In this document: positions 18,351-27,953 of the stretch, piece by piece
Numbering within the stretch: position 1 is the first letter of the stretch
Layout of the letters: the number at the start of each line of letters is the position of its first letter
Assembly (NCBI GenBank): GCA_002708985.1
Contig: PAPS01000001.1
Location: 1-49,377 of the forward strand
Direction: 5' to 3'
Origin: Saprospirales bacterium
GTDB lineage: Bacteria; Bacteroidota; Bacteroidia; Chitinophagales; UBA8649
Length of the DNA: 49,377 nucleotides
Made by a program: the position numbers and the translations under genes
Notes under the pieces: model-generated
The model's database searches: none
What the model saw: only the letters and a program-made list of their open reading frames with translations
Told to the model about the DNA's origin: nothing

Positions 18351-19004
18351 TCAACGCTTAAGGCATTTGGAAAGGAGATCGTGATGTAAAGATGTCCACC
18401 ATAAGTCATGCTGCAAATGCCTATCAAACAAACGATATACTATGCCTGCGGATAGCAGTCCCACCAACATTCCAGCAAAAACATCATGATAAAAATGCAT
18501 CAGTAGGTACATCCGGGAAAAGGCAATTATAAAGGCAATAAAAAGCGCGATTCCCTTGACTGCTTTTGACGAAGCTGATACAACTACGGAGAGTGCAATG
18601 GCAATTGCCACGGCACTATGTCCAGAGGGGAACGAAAAGTTTTCTGCAAGGTCGAATCCTTCCACTCTGTACCACGTGTCATAATCAAGCACAGCATGGG
18701 GCCTTAGCCGGTCATAAAAAACAAACCGTTTTAAAACTTGAGCGGACAAGCCAGCAACGGCAAAACTTATCAAGGATAATGCAAAGGCCCTTTTATTCAC
18801 TAGAACTCCAATCAAGACAAAAAGAAAAATAATTAATGGGGCTTCAATGAGACGGGTAGACCACACCATAACAAGATCTAACCAAGGGGTGTGCATGGCA
18901 TTAATACAATGCAGGATCACCGTGGCATCAATAAATAGCAATCCGTGGCCGAACAACAGACCGGCAAGAAATATCCAAAATCCGCGGTTATGCAAAAGCT
19001 TCAT
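18351..19004 (-). CDS. PAP2-family membrane phosphatase
   Basis: A 217-residue integral membrane acid phosphatase. The three catalytic blocks are readable: KRFVFYDRLRP, PSGHS and SRMYLLMHFYHDV, the last with the second catalytic His. Relatives dephosphorylate phosphatidic acid, undecaprenyl diphosphate or lipid A. The start overlaps the LptF/G stop as ATGA, and a GT39 gene lies 40 bases downstream. Lipid-linked substrates such as undecaprenyl diphosphate or lipid A are therefore plausible, but this is inference. Confidence 0.9.
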   Translation of the reverse strand: MKLLHNRGFWIFLAGLLFGHGLLFIDATVILHCINAMHTPWLDLVMVWSTRLIEAPLIIFLFVLIGVLVNKRAFALSLISFAVAGLSAQVLKRFVFYDRLRPHAVLDYDTWYRVEGFDLAENFSFPSGHSAVAIAIALSVVVSASSKAVKGIALFIAFIIAFSRMYLLMHFYHDVFAGMLVGLLSAGIVYRLFDRHLQHDLWWTSLHHDLLSKCLKR

Positions 19005-20380
19005 GATGTAATAATTCCACGATCATTTAATGCACGAATAGCGAGGTATAAACCAATAGGATACAGGATTATAGAGGGTAGCCACATCGCAAGATGTGGG
19101 TTCAAGACGCCTTCCTCTGACATATTTTCTGTAATCGATGAAATAACTAAGTAAATGACAAAGATTACAATGGAAACAATGAGGGCGTGCCCTATTCCGC
19201 CACGCTTGAGGATAGCTCCTAGTGAACCGCCAAAGAGAAAAAAAAGGAAACAAGCTGAGGCCATTGTATATTTTCTATGAATATCATTCCAATGATTGGC
19301 ATACAGCCGTTTGCGGTAGTCCAACATAGGTAGGTTGCGCATGTAATTGGAATTGATTTGTCCAAGCCTAGTCTGCACAACACTTTTTAATCCAAGCCAT
19401 TGTTCAGCAGACAGATCGTTTAGATTTTTGTAGAAGCCCTCCTTTATGTTTTCCCCTGGATGGGTTCGGCTTTGTGAAACCATGTAAAGGGCATTCCCAT
19501 CGGATAAGTTCCGTTCTAAGCTATCTATGGACCTTAGCTGCTCCTCGACAAGCTTTCGAGATTCTGCTAAGGTGTGTACCCCTTTATGGCGTTCTGTTTT
19601 GAACGATTCCTCATCGGTCTCCTGCATGGTAAACCCGCCTAAATCAAAGGAGCGGATCATTGTATCGAACTCCGTTACACTGTACTCTGTCGGTGTATTT
19701 AGAGCGTATAAATCGGAATATTCGGAATATATACTCCCCCGAAAGAATTCCAACTGCAAAATGGCTTGATCGGATGAAGTTGTGACCTTTGCCTCATCAG
19801 CCACTATTATATACTGAATTTTCCGATCCTTGGTGTGGTCATAGACGATTACCTGTCGCAGTGTGGACCCATCGGGATCTTTACCTCCGATGTATATAGT
19901 GATACCCTCAATCGCTTGATTAAAAGTACGCTCATTAAACGATAACGCCGGTCGCTTTTGACCAATGTCATACCTTAGCTGGTAAACCTTTTGAAAGGAC
20001 TTTGGAATCAAAGTATCCGCGAGGAAAAACGAGGAAAACCCTACTAAAATTGAAAGGAAGATTAGGGGCCTAATTAGCCTCAAATAGGAAATGCCTGAGG
20101 CTTTTGATGCCGTTATCTCATGATCCTCAGCCATACGTCCAATGACTAAAAGAGCCGATAGCAAGACCGCTAAAGGAAGGGCTAAAGGGAGCGTTTGAAG
20201 TGCAAAATGCATCATAAACTCCCCTAATACGGACAATGGCAATCCTTTTCCAATGAGCTCATTGGCATACTTCCAAAGACCTTGCATTACCAAGACAAAA
20301 TCGGCTACAAAAAGAGATAAAATAAACGGTCCAGCGTACCGCTTGACAAGACTAGAATCTAGTGGGTTAAGCCATAACAC
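19001..20380 (-). CDS. LptF/LptG-family LPS export permease (YjgP/YjgQ)
   Basis: LptF and LptG form the membrane part of the ABC machine that extracts LPS and passes it to the periplasmic bridge. This 459-residue protein has three N-terminal helices (from FILSLFVADFVLVMQGLWK), a periplasmic beta-jellyroll region (about 125-350) and three C-terminal helices, the family layout. Bacteroidota copies are longer than the roughly 360-residue E. coli proteins. I cannot decide between F and G. It begins 12 bases after the START-like gene and overlaps PAP2 by four bases. Confidence 0.88.
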   Translation of the reverse strand: MLWLNPLDSSLVKRYAGPFILSLFVADFVLVMQGLWKYANELIGKGLPLSVLGEFMMHFALQTLPLALPLAVLLSALLVIGRMAEDHEITASKASGISYLRLIRPLIFLSILVGFSSFFLADTLIPKSFQKVYQLRYDIGQKRPALSFNERTFNQAIEGITIYIGGKDPDGSTLRQVIVYDHTKDRKIQYIIVADEAKVTTSSDQAILQLEFFRGSIYSEYSDLYALNTPTEYSVTEFDTMIRSFDLGGFTMQETDEESFKTERHKGVHTLAESRKLVEEQLRSIDSLERNLSDGNALYMVSQSRTHPGENIKEGFYKNLNDLSAEQWLGLKSVVQTRLGQINSNYMRNLPMLDYRKRLYANHWNDIHRKYTMASACFLFFLFGGSLGAILKRGGIGHALIVSIVIFVIYLVISSITENMSEEGVLNPHLAMWLPSIILYPIGLYLAIRALNDRGIITS

Positions 20381-20392
20381 AATCCGATGTTG

Positions 20393-20770
20393 TTAAGCAC
20401 CTATGCGTTTGGTCAGCTGCTCAAACTGACTGAGCCAAAGTTGCTTTTGATCTTCAACCTCATCCGCCTCAGTGAAGTCAGTAAGATATAACACCGTGTC
20501 ATTACTGATTTCGGACTTGGTAATTTCAAAAGAAAAGTACTCATCGTCTTCTCCATCAACCCATACATAGACTACCTTTTCAGGGTCGACACCCTCAACA
20601 AGTCGGGCATCTTCTGTAGAGCCATCCCAACCAAAAGTGTATATATCCTCGTTAATATCACAGGACTCGCAAAACCATTGTGTTAAGCCTGACGGAGTAG
20701 TGAGGAAAGAATACAAAATAGACGGTGAACTTCTAATTTGATATTCCAATGAAAATTTTGTACGTGCCAT
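20393..20770 (-). CDS. START-like (SRPBCC/AHSA1 fold) domain protein
   Basis: A 125-residue protein starting MARTKFSLEYQIRSSPSILY, as in the Bacteroidota START-like family. The fold has a hydrophobic cavity that usually binds a lipid or other ligand. The ligand here is unknown. ATG 20770 is chosen because it matches the family start; the frame is open for 16 more codons upstream. It heads the series with LptF/G, PAP2 and GT39 and is divergent from the sigma factor gene. Confidence 0.85.
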   Translation of the reverse strand: MARTKFSLEYQIRSSPSILYSFLTTPSGLTQWFCESCDINEDIYTFGWDGSTEDARLVEGVDPEKVVYVWVDGEDDEYFSFEITKSEISNDTVLYLTDFTEADEVEDQKQLWLSQFEQLTKRIGA

Positions 20771-20871
20771 AGAGTGTATGTTACAACCGTGAGATACAAG
20801 ATTAATTTGATTTAACAAAATCCTACAAAGAAGATATCCCCAAAATGACGTGGATTGATGTCAATACTTGC

Positions 20872-20879
20872 TATATTTG
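20872..20879 (+). promoter_or_regulatory. -7 element TATATTTG of the sigma-factor gene
   Basis: TATATTTG is a full match to TAnnTTTG in the 187-base divergent gap before rpoD. The closest TTG (20855-20857) is 14 bases upstream, somewhat short of the usual spacing. The leader to ATG 20958 would be about 70 bases. Confidence 0.6.
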
Positions 20880-20957
20880 CGGATTATTGCAGAAAAAAGA
20901 AAACATCTTATTGTTTTTTTCGTATTTAACGGTACAAATTGAATCTGTTCTATGGGA

Positions 20958-21827
20958 ATGCGTCAGCTGAAAATTACGAAGTCGATTACGAATCGCGAAA
21001 GTCAATCACTAGAGAAATATCTTCAAGAAATCGGAAAGGTTGACCTTCTGACCCCCGAGGATGAAGTAGATTTAGCGCAACGCATTAGACAAGGAGACCA
21101 GATTGCCCTCGAACGTCTCACTAAAGCGAACTTACGATTCGTGGTTTCCGTTGCTAAGCAATATCAAAACCAAGGATTGTCACTGAGTGATTTAATTAAT
21201 GAAGGAAACCTAGGTTTGATCAAAGCTGCTCAGCGTTTTGATGAAACAAGAGGTTTTAAGTTTATCTCTTACGCGGTTTGGTGGATTCGTCAATCTATAT
21301 TGCAAGCATTAGCTGAACAGTCAAGAATTGTGCGCCTCCCTTTAAATAAAGTAGGATCTCTCAACAAAATCAATAAAGCATTCTCTCAACTAGAGCAAGA
21401 GTTCGAGCGTGAACCAACACCAGAAGAGTTAGCAGAAGTTCTTGAATTACATGCTCAAGAAATCGAGACAACGATGGGAGTAGCTGCACGTCACGTATCC
21501 GTAGATGCACCCTTTGTTGACGGAGAGGACAACTCGCTCCTTGATGTGTTAGAAGATCACAATACAGAGCGTACTGACGCTAAATTAGAATACTTGGATT
21601 CCCTTCGTCGAGAAATTGAGCGATCACTATCTACTCTATCCGAACGTCAAAGTGATGTTGTCAAGCTATACTTCGGTATAGGTGTAGAACACCCAATGTC
21701 CCTAGAAGATATCGGTGCAGAATTCGATTTAACAAGAGAACGAGTGCGCCAGATAAAAGATAAAGCAATCAATAAATTGCGCACCGCCTCACGAAGCAAA
21801 CTTTTGAAATCCTACCTTGGAGGATAA
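20958..21827 (+). CDS. rpoD: Primary RNA polymerase sigma factor (RpoD/SigA, Bacteroidota short type)
   Basis: The housekeeping sigma factor recognises the phylum's TTTG/TAnnTTTG promoters. The 289-residue protein lacks region 1.1 and begins [20 protein letters not shown], as in other Bacteroidota. Region 1.2 and 2 follow ([48 protein letters not shown]), then regions 3 and 4 ending in the helix-turn-helix [23 protein letters not shown] 20958 is taken over 20952 because family members begin MRQLK. It is an essential single-copy gene in most genomes. Confidence 0.97.
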   Translation: MRQLKITKSITNRESQSLEKYLQEIGKVDLLTPEDEVDLAQRIRQGDQIALERLTKANLRFVVSVAKQYQNQGLSLSDLINEGNLGLIKAAQRFDETRGFKFISYAVWWIRQSILQALAEQSRIVRLPLNKVGSLNKINKAFSQLEQEFEREPTPEELAEVLELHAQEIETTMGVAARHVSVDAPFVDGEDNSLLDVLEDHNTERTDAKLEYLDSLRREIERSLSTLSERQSDVVKLYFGIGVEHPMSLEDIGAEFDLTRERVRQIKDKAINKLRTASRSKLLKSYLGG

Positions 21828-21855
21828 AACCACCCCTAATGTAAATACCCGGTTA

Positions 21856-22746
21856 ATGGGGGACAATGACTACCCTGCTCACGACCCTAGAGCGACAAAG
21901 AAGTCGGAGGGAATGGGCTACAAGGGTAGAGAATTCAGCTATGCAAGCCCAAAAGATCCTTGGTTTAAAAGATGGTTTGTACGATTTATGGAGTGGGTAG
22001 TAGGAAGGCCTTTTTTGTATCGCATGTATCGCAGGCTAAATGAAATGGAAGCAACCCCTCAAAATGTCTGGGGGCATGGTCTTGACATATTAAATATTAA
22101 GATAAAATACGATGAGGACCAACTTGATAAGATACCTCCAAGTGGTCCCACCATCGTTGTTGCCAACCACCCTTTTGGCCTAGCGGATGGAGGTATGCTT
22201 GGTCACCTTGTTACAAGAAAGCGGGATGACTTCTTTATCCTAGTCAACGAGATTATCAGCCGAGTCCCTTTGCTTAAAGGCCATATGCTGCCGGTAGAAT
22301 TTTCACAAACAGAAGAGGGCAAGAAAATAAATCAAAACACTAAAGACCAAACAACAAAGAGGCTCAACAATGGAGACTGTCTAATCATCTTTCCAGGAGG
22401 TGGGGTTGCCACCCGAAGTAATCCTTTTAAGAGAGAATCCCTATCAGAATATAAGTGGAGATATTTTATCTGCGATCGCATTCATGAAGCAAAATGCACC
22501 GTAGTCCCCATGTACTTCCATGGAGAGAATTCGTTTTGGTTCCACTTTGGGAGCTGGATTCATGTCAACTTGCGTATGTCTATGCTACTTCGAGAGCTGA
22601 AGAATAAACGCAATAAGACACTGGACGTAACCATTGGCGATCCTATTCCTTACAGCACTATGGAAGGGATAAAAGATAAAGTTGAGTTAATCAACTATAT
22701 TGAGGCCCAAACCATGCGCCTTAGAGATTTTCCACCAAAATCTTAG
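21856..22746 (+). CDS. PlsC/OlsB-like lysophospholipid or aminolipid acyltransferase
   Basis: A 296-residue acyltransferase with the catalytic block NHPFGLADGG (His and Asp five residues apart, as in the OlsB and hemolysin branch) and the second block IIFPGGGVATRSNPF. The family O-acylates lysophospholipids or, in Bacteroidota, glycine or ornithine lipids. I infer one of these roles but cannot choose. The first in-frame ATG is 21856; a TTG at 21817 would overlap rpoD by 11 bases. It may be co-transcribed with rpoD. Confidence 0.82.
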   Translation: MGDNDYPAHDPRATKKSEGMGYKGREFSYASPKDPWFKRWFVRFMEWVVGRPFLYRMYRRLNEMEATPQNVWGHGLDILNIKIKYDEDQLDKIPPSGPTIVVANHPFGLADGGMLGHLVTRKRDDFFILVNEIISRVPLLKGHMLPVEFSQTEEGKKINQNTKDQTTKRLNNGDCLIIFPGGGVATRSNPFKRESLSEYKWRYFICDRIHEAKCTVVPMYFHGENSFWFHFGSWIHVNLRMSMLLRELKNKRNKTLDVTIGDPIPYSTMEGIKDKVELINYIEAQTMRLRDFPPKS

Positions 22747-22799
22747 CGTGTGAGCAAACCACAAATAGATTGTGGTAAAGACTCTTACCTTCATAAGAT

Positions 22800-24140
22800 A
22801 TGACAGAGTTTCTATCCCTTGTTCCATATTTTTTGCTCATTCCAGCAATTCTTATAGGCTTTTATTGGGGCAAGGCATCCTCCACGAATCAGTTAGGCAA
22901 AGAGGTTTCTGCCTTACAAACTGAGAATAACTTACAGAAGACTTCGCTAAAAAAGTCTGAAGAAAAAACCGCTGTTCTAGAACAGGACAAGCGACAATTT
23001 GAAGAAAAATTGTTTGCACTACAAGGACAGATTGCGGCGTTAAAAGAAAAAAACACTGTAAGCCTCGAAGAGCGACAAAAGCAGGAAGAAGCATTGCAAG
23101 AGAAGTTTGAAAACTTAGCCAATCGAGTTTTCGAGCATAGCAGTAAGACCTTTGTTGCCCGGCAAAAGAGCGAAATGGATACTTTGCTCTTGCCCTTTAA
23201 AAAGGATATGGACACCTTTAAATCTCAGGTTGAAAAGTATAATGAAAACTTTCTTACATCCAATGCAGCTCTAGACCAAAAACTAAAGCATATTACCGAG
23301 TTAAACAATCGGATGCTAGAAGATGCTAAAAACCTTACGGAAGCACTGAAAGGAGATAAACAAAAACAAGGTGCATGGGGTGAAATGGTACTTGAGCGAA
23401 TCCTGGAGATGAGTGGTTTGGAAAAAGGTCGGGAATACGTAACCCAAGACTCTTACACCAATGAGGACCAAAGTCGTATGCGCCCCGATGTTGTGGTCAA
23501 ATTGCCTGATGGAAAACGGATCATTATTGACTCAAAAGTCTCGCTTACAGCGTATGAACGATATTATACGGTAGATGACGATTCAGAGAAGGAAGTCCAC
23601 CTCAAAAGCCATATTCAGTCGCTCAAAAATCACATTAAGTCACTCGGGGACAAAGGCTACCAAAAACATGAAAGCCTAGACACCCTTGACTTTGTTTTTA
23701 TGTTCATCCCAATTGAAGGAGCATACAGCGTGGCAATCCGAGAAGATGATGGATTATTGGATCTTGCTTTGTCGAAGAATGTCATATTAATGACGCCGCT
23801 AACCTTGCTTTCTGCCCTGCGGACTGCAAACAATCTGTGGCGCATTGAAGATCAAAACGCCAATGCCAAGGAAATTGCTCGACTTGCCGGGCGTATCTAT
23901 GAAAAACTCGCATTAAGTCTAGAAGATTTAGTGACCATCGGAAAAAACCTCGACAAATCAAAACAGGATTACGAGAATGTCATGGGTCGTTTAACAACCG
24001 GCAAAGGAAATCTTGTGCGGACAGCAGAAGAGTTAAAAAAACTAGGTGCTGACACAACCAAGTCGATTGATATAAAGATCATCGAAAAAGCAAATGATCC
24101 CAGTCTAGACTCGCCGAACGCTATACCCTTAGAGGATTAA
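22800..24140 (+). CDS. rmuC: RmuC-family DNA recombination protein
   Basis: RmuC carries a nuclease-like domain and limits inversions at short inverted repeats. The 446-residue protein has an N-terminal membrane anchor (about 5-24) and a long charged coiled coil (about 30-190) rich in Glu, Lys and Gln. The RmuC domain then runs from about 196 with GAWGEMVLERILEMSGLEKG and RMRPDVVVKLPDGKRIIIDSK, whose Asp and Lys fit a PD-(D/E)xK-like core. Length is typical. It is convergent with the TlpA-like gene. Confidence 0.94.
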   Translation: MTEFLSLVPYFLLIPAILIGFYWGKASSTNQLGKEVSALQTENNLQKTSLKKSEEKTAVLEQDKRQFEEKLFALQGQIAALKEKNTVSLEERQKQEEALQEKFENLANRVFEHSSKTFVARQKSEMDTLLLPFKKDMDTFKSQVEKYNENFLTSNAALDQKLKHITELNNRMLEDAKNLTEALKGDKQKQGAWGEMVLERILEMSGLEKGREYVTQDSYTNEDQSRMRPDVVVKLPDGKRIIIDSKVSLTAYERYYTVDDDSEKEVHLKSHIQSLKNHIKSLGDKGYQKHESLDTLDFVFMFIPIEGAYSVAIREDDGLLDLALSKNVILMTPLTLLSALRTANNLWRIEDQNANAKEIARLAGRIYEKLALSLEDLVTIGKNLDKSKQDYENVMGRLTTGKGNLVRTAEELKKLGADTTKSIDIKIIEKANDPSLDSPNAIPLED

Positions 24141-24160
24141 AAAAGACTGATTTATAAAAG

Positions 24161-24667
24161 TTATTCGAAGTATGATGATAGGGCTTTATCGTCTGCTTGG
24201 GTGGCCTTCCATATCGCTATTTCGCCTTTGGCGTTAATCACCATAAACCGCGGTATCCACGTTAATCCAATATATTGTCCAAGGTCGCCTTTCATTCCCT
24301 CTGGAAGATATAGGTGATCTCCCTTTAGATTGTGCGTTTCAATGGCATCAAGCCACCGACTGCGCTCTTGATCTACATTCACATAAAGGAAAACAACGTT
24401 TTGCGGATTATTCGCATTATAATCTTTGAGGTATGGAAAGCTCTCTATACAGTCTCCACACCAACTTGCCCAAAAGTCAATCAAAACCGTTTTGCCCTTA
24501 TACCGGGCGAGTACATCACTAAATGAGATCTCTTTCCCAGTGACTTCCTCCATAACAACGTCAGGAATGAAAGTATTCTCATCGAATGTAGTTTTGGGCT
24601 GCGTGCAACCTATTTGAAGAATTACACCAACCATAAATAATGTCAAGGTCTGCGACAAAATTCTCAT
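24161..24667 (-). CDS. TlpA/ResA-type thioredoxin-like lipoprotein
   Basis: A 168-residue exported thiol-disulfide protein. A lipoprotein signal ends at Cys21 (LQIGC), so it is probably tethered to a membrane. The thioredoxin fold follows, with active site WCGDC (Cys70 and Cys73) in IDFWASWCGDCIESFP and a cis-Pro segment WIPRFMV. Such proteins reduce extracytoplasmic disulfides, for instance in apocytochrome c. With ccm genes in the same window this link is attractive but unproven, since it is not adjacent to them. Confidence 0.9.
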   Translation of the reverse strand: MRILSQTLTLFMVGVILQIGCTQPKTTFDENTFIPDVVMEEVTGKEISFSDVLARYKGKTVLIDFWASWCGDCIESFPYLKDYNANNPQNVVFLYVNVDQERSRWLDAIETHNLKGDHLYLPEGMKGDLGQYIGLTWIPRFMVINAKGEIAIWKATQADDKALSSYFE

Positions 24668-24742
24668 TGTTTTTAGATTTATGATTCCTTAAAAATACAT
24701 TGTAAGCATTGGCTTTAAGAAGAATCATATTAACCTTCAAAA

Positions 24743-25465
24743 CTATCTACTGCTCTGCCAAAGCTTCCATGAAGCCTCGGCTTGACCCTGGAGCATAGTC
24801 ATTCCATCAAGTGTTTTACCACCTTTTTCTGCCACTGTTTTCAAAAAGGATGTTATCACAGGATTATAGACCATATCGAATACAAGGTGTTCTTGCCCTA
24901 CAGACTCATAAGGAATCAAAGGACGCTGCTCTACGTCGGGCCACTGTCCCACCGGACTCGCATTGATGATCAACAAATACTCCTGAATAACATGATGATC
25001 CAAATCACTATATCGCAGCGTTTCCTCATCAGATAGACTCCTTGACACAAAAGTTGGCCAAACTTCCCAACTTCGGAGTACGTGAGCTGCTGCCCTTGCA
25101 GCTCCACCTGTACCTAAAATCAGTGCTTTCGTATGCCAAGTCGTAAGGTGAGGTGATAAGGTTTCTTCTATACCCTTGATGTCTGTGTTATAGCCTTTCC
25201 AACCCTCTTGGCAACGAACCAGAGTGTTAACTGCCCCAATAGCCTCTGCCTCTGGATCGAGTGCATCGAGCAAGTCCATGATGCTTGACTTATACGGCAT
25301 TGTTACATTAAAGCCGTCATAATCTTGCATAAGATAGCCAGAAACATCCTTTAGACTATTACACGAGCATAATGAATAGTTCCCATTCAGAGGTTCTACT
25401 CTTTTGCCAACCAGGTCTGGACTCAGCGAATGCCCTATATCTTTTCCCAAAAGTCCGAGTTTCAT
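24743..25465 (-). CDS. aroE: Shikimate dehydrogenase AroE
   Basis: AroE reduces 3-dehydroshikimate to shikimate with NADPH in chorismate synthesis. The 240-residue protein is slightly short but complete. It has substrate-binding HSLSP (12-16), catalytic Lys59 in NVTMPYK, Asp95 in YNTDIKG, NADP loop ILGTGGAARA and the C-terminal MLQGQAEASWKLW. It lies two bases after the DUF368 gene and is likely the third gene of the series starting with the TPR protein. Confidence 0.95.
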   Translation of the reverse strand: MKLGLLGKDIGHSLSPDLVGKRVEPLNGNYSLCSCNSLKDVSGYLMQDYDGFNVTMPYKSSIMDLLDALDPEAEAIGAVNTLVRCQEGWKGYNTDIKGIEETLSPHLTTWHTKALILGTGGAARAAAHVLRSWEVWPTFVSRSLSDEETLRYSDLDHHVIQEYLLIINASPVGQWPDVEQRPLIPYESVGQEHLVFDMVYNPVITSFLKTVAEKGGKTLDGMTMLQGQAEASWKLWQSSR

Positions 25466-25467
25466 CC

Positions 25468-26430
25468 TTAACCGTTATTTTCTTTTCCAAGATATTCTAT
25501 GCCGAGAACAGCACCTACTCCGAGAGCCATCAACCCCAGCATGATCCAAAAGTTTATGTCACCAAAGCTATCCAAAGATGGAATCCATCGCACGTAGTCA
25601 ACAATCAAACCTTCTTCACAAGCATTGGCCACCACTTCACCATATTTATCTAATGGTTCGCCAAGCGCATTTTTGTGATAAACTGAATTCTTCCAGGGCC
25701 AGATGACATAAAGTGATCCAAAGACGAATCCCGCCATCAATGCCAGTGTTTCGCTTTTAGCTCGTTCAAAAAGCATGGCAATAATTCGAGTCAAGGCTAA
25801 AAGCCCCAATCCTGCGCCTAGGGCAAGAGGCGCCAATATGGAAAACTCCATGTCTGAAACCGCATTGACCACGTTAGCATAGCTTCCCATCAGAAGTAAT
25901 ATGTATGACCCGCTTAACCCTGGAAGGACCATGCTACAAACAGCTACTAAGCCACACAAGGTCATGTACAAAAAGCCATCACCTCCTTTCATTGGAGGTA
26001 GGAGTCCGATACCCATTGCAATAGCCACACCTACTACAAAAAGCGCAGTGGTGAGCACAGACCGCTCATCGACCCGTTTTACAACCGTATAAACCGAAGC
26101 TAAAATGAGTCCAAAAAAGAGGGCATTCACTTGCATCGGGTAGGCGCACAAAAAACCAGATAAAATGTTGGCTAAGGCAATGATTCCTAACGCCACACCA
26201 AAAAATAACATCGCTAGAAATCCGCCATTGACATATTTGAAGGCATCAAACCATTGAAAGCGAAGCAATAATCGAATAAAATGCTTATCTATCTGTTTAA
26301 GTGAGGAAAATATCTCAGCATATACCCCACCAACCAGCGCTATGGTTCCACCAGAGACTCCTGGAATGACATTCGCTATTCCCATGGCTAAACCTACAGC
26401 AAACGTCTGAATATATCGACTAATTGACAT
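25468..26430 (-). CDS. DUF368 membrane protein (PopT-type polyprenyl-phosphate translocase)
   Basis: A 320-residue polytopic protein with the family hallmark GIANVIPGVSGGTIALV near the N-terminus and a second inverted copy VCSMVLPGLSGSYILLL in the middle. DUF368 proteins have recently been assigned as undecaprenyl-phosphate translocases (PopT), returning the lipid carrier to the inner leaflet. A pseudo-symmetric two-repeat fold fits the paired PG(V/L)SG motifs. The segment at about 255-290 appears to be an extra soluble loop. It is two bases from aroE and 15 after the TPR gene. Confidence 0.87.
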   Translation of the reverse strand: MSISRYIQTFAVGLAMGIANVIPGVSGGTIALVGGVYAEIFSSLKQIDKHFIRLLLRFQWFDAFKYVNGGFLAMLFFGVALGIIALANILSGFLCAYPMQVNALFFGLILASVYTVVKRVDERSVLTTALFVVGVAIAMGIGLLPPMKGGDGFLYMTLCGLVAVCSMVLPGLSGSYILLLMGSYANVVNAVSDMEFSILAPLALGAGLGLLALTRIIAMLFERAKSETLALMAGFVFGSLYVIWPWKNSVYHKNALGEPLDKYGEVVANACEEGLIVDYVRWIPSLDSFGDINFWIMLGLMALGVGAVLGIEYLGKENNG

Positions 26431-26445
26431 GCGCCCAATGTATGG

Positions 26446-27846
26446 TTATGTGCGCAAAAGATTGGCAAAAAGAGGATCTTCGGCCATGTGAGGATCAGAT
26501 AAAATCCAATGACTTGCTCGCTTCTCGTCACAAATCATGCCTTGTTCTGCACTAACAATGGCCTGATTTCTTCGGCCCAAGGTGTAGCAGTATACGGCAT
26601 GGGCAAAATAGAAATCCGCCTCATGAGGGAAAAGCTCGATACAATCTTCTAAAAACTCAATAGCATCTTGAACCTCCCCCGCTTCAACATAGAGCATGGC
26701 GAGTTCCATCATTAATCGTTGATTGTCACGATTATCCTTGACGATATCTTTGAGTAGCGAAATCGCCAACTCCCAGTCACTAAGTTCCTTGTAGGCTTCA
26801 ATCAACGTGATGGAATAATCGAGGTTGCTACGATTTAATCGCACAGCCTTTTCCAAAGGAGAAAGGCAATCTTCATATTTTTCTTCAGCCAACAAACAAC
26901 AACCAAGCCCATAGAAGGCCTCGTCATTTCTTGGATCTAATGATATACACCTTCGATAATATACCTTGGCTTCATCCACATCACTCACCATAGCATAGCA
27001 ATTCGCTAAACGAAGAAAGACATCACGATTAGGAAGGTTTAACTCAAGTACTGAATGATACAAGGCCAACGCTTTTTCATAATTCTGTAATTCCATGTAG
27101 AGGTCTGCACATAAAATCGATGCCGCATCGTGTCCTTCATTGATAGCCAAGACAAATTCCAAGGCAGAAATCGCCTCTTTGAGGTTTTCCATTCCGATAT
27201 GAGCCTGAGCAATATTAAACCAAGCCGCCTCATGATATGGGTCATTATCCAATAGTTCTTGATGGATTTCTATACTCTTTGCATACATACCAGTTAACTC
27301 CACGGCAAACCATAGCCGATTGAGTGCATCGATATGTTTAGGATGGAGCTTTAGCAATGCCTCAAGAGCCTCTATAACTTCAACATAGTGCTCGACATCT
27401 TCATAAATGTCAGCCAATTCGATGTATAACTCAATGGCCTCATCATTAGAAGCTATTCGCAAACGGTCGTTCACAAGATCAATAGCCAGTTGATGCTTAT
27501 CCCGCATGGCAAGAAGATCCGCTCGACTGAGCACAATCTGAAGATCATTGGGTTGTAAACTTTCAGCAATATCAAGCCACTCTTCGGCCTGTTCCAATTG
27601 ACCAAGTTCTAACAAAACCTCTGCATGCTTTAAACTTAATGACCCTGCATAGGGATGAGCTTTGCATCCTGCTTGGATTAAACTTATAGCTTGTTCAAAG
27701 TCACCAGTAGAAAAATAATGATCAAAAAGCTCCTCACACTCGGAGACCTCTAGGTAAATAGAATCACCCGTTGCTTTTGCCATCTCATACTTTTGAATGA
27801 TGCGACCGAGGTCACTCATAAATCCATCAAAATCCCTATCAAACAT
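26446..27846 (-). CDS. Tetratricopeptide-repeat protein
   Basis: A 466-residue protein made almost wholly of tandem 34-residue TPR units, for example ALNRLWFAVELTGMYAKSIE and AWFNIAQAHIGMENLKEAI. There is no signal peptide, so it is likely cytoplasmic. TPR arrays bind partner proteins; the partner is unknown. ATG 27846 or an in-frame Met nine residues later could be the start. It heads the TPR, DUF368 and aroE series. A TATCTTTC element (complement at 27869-27876), one base off the -7 consensus, lies upstream. Confidence 0.85.
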   Translation of the reverse strand: MFDRDFDGFMSDLGRIIQKYEMAKATGDSIYLEVSECEELFDHYFSTGDFEQAISLIQAGCKAHPYAGSLSLKHAEVLLELGQLEQAEEWLDIAESLQPNDLQIVLSRADLLAMRDKHQLAIDLVNDRLRIASNDEAIELYIELADIYEDVEHYVEVIEALEALLKLHPKHIDALNRLWFAVELTGMYAKSIEIHQELLDNDPYHEAAWFNIAQAHIGMENLKEAISALEFVLAINEGHDAASILCADLYMELQNYEKALALYHSVLELNLPNRDVFLRLANCYAMVSDVDEAKVYYRRCISLDPRNDEAFYGLGCCLLAEEKYEDCLSPLEKAVRLNRSNLDYSITLIEAYKELSDWELAISLLKDIVKDNRDNQRLMMELAMLYVEAGEVQDAIEFLEDCIELFPHEADFYFAHAVYCYTLGRRNQAIVSAEQGMICDEKRASHWILSDPHMAEDPLFANLLRT

Positions 27847-27953
27847 ATGCTCTCTTAGATCTTAATATGAAAGATAGATAATGCCTTGTGCATCTTTTGT
27901 AAATATTCTTCACGACAATGGATAATTGTGGATAGCCCTTAGAAAACGTCAGA

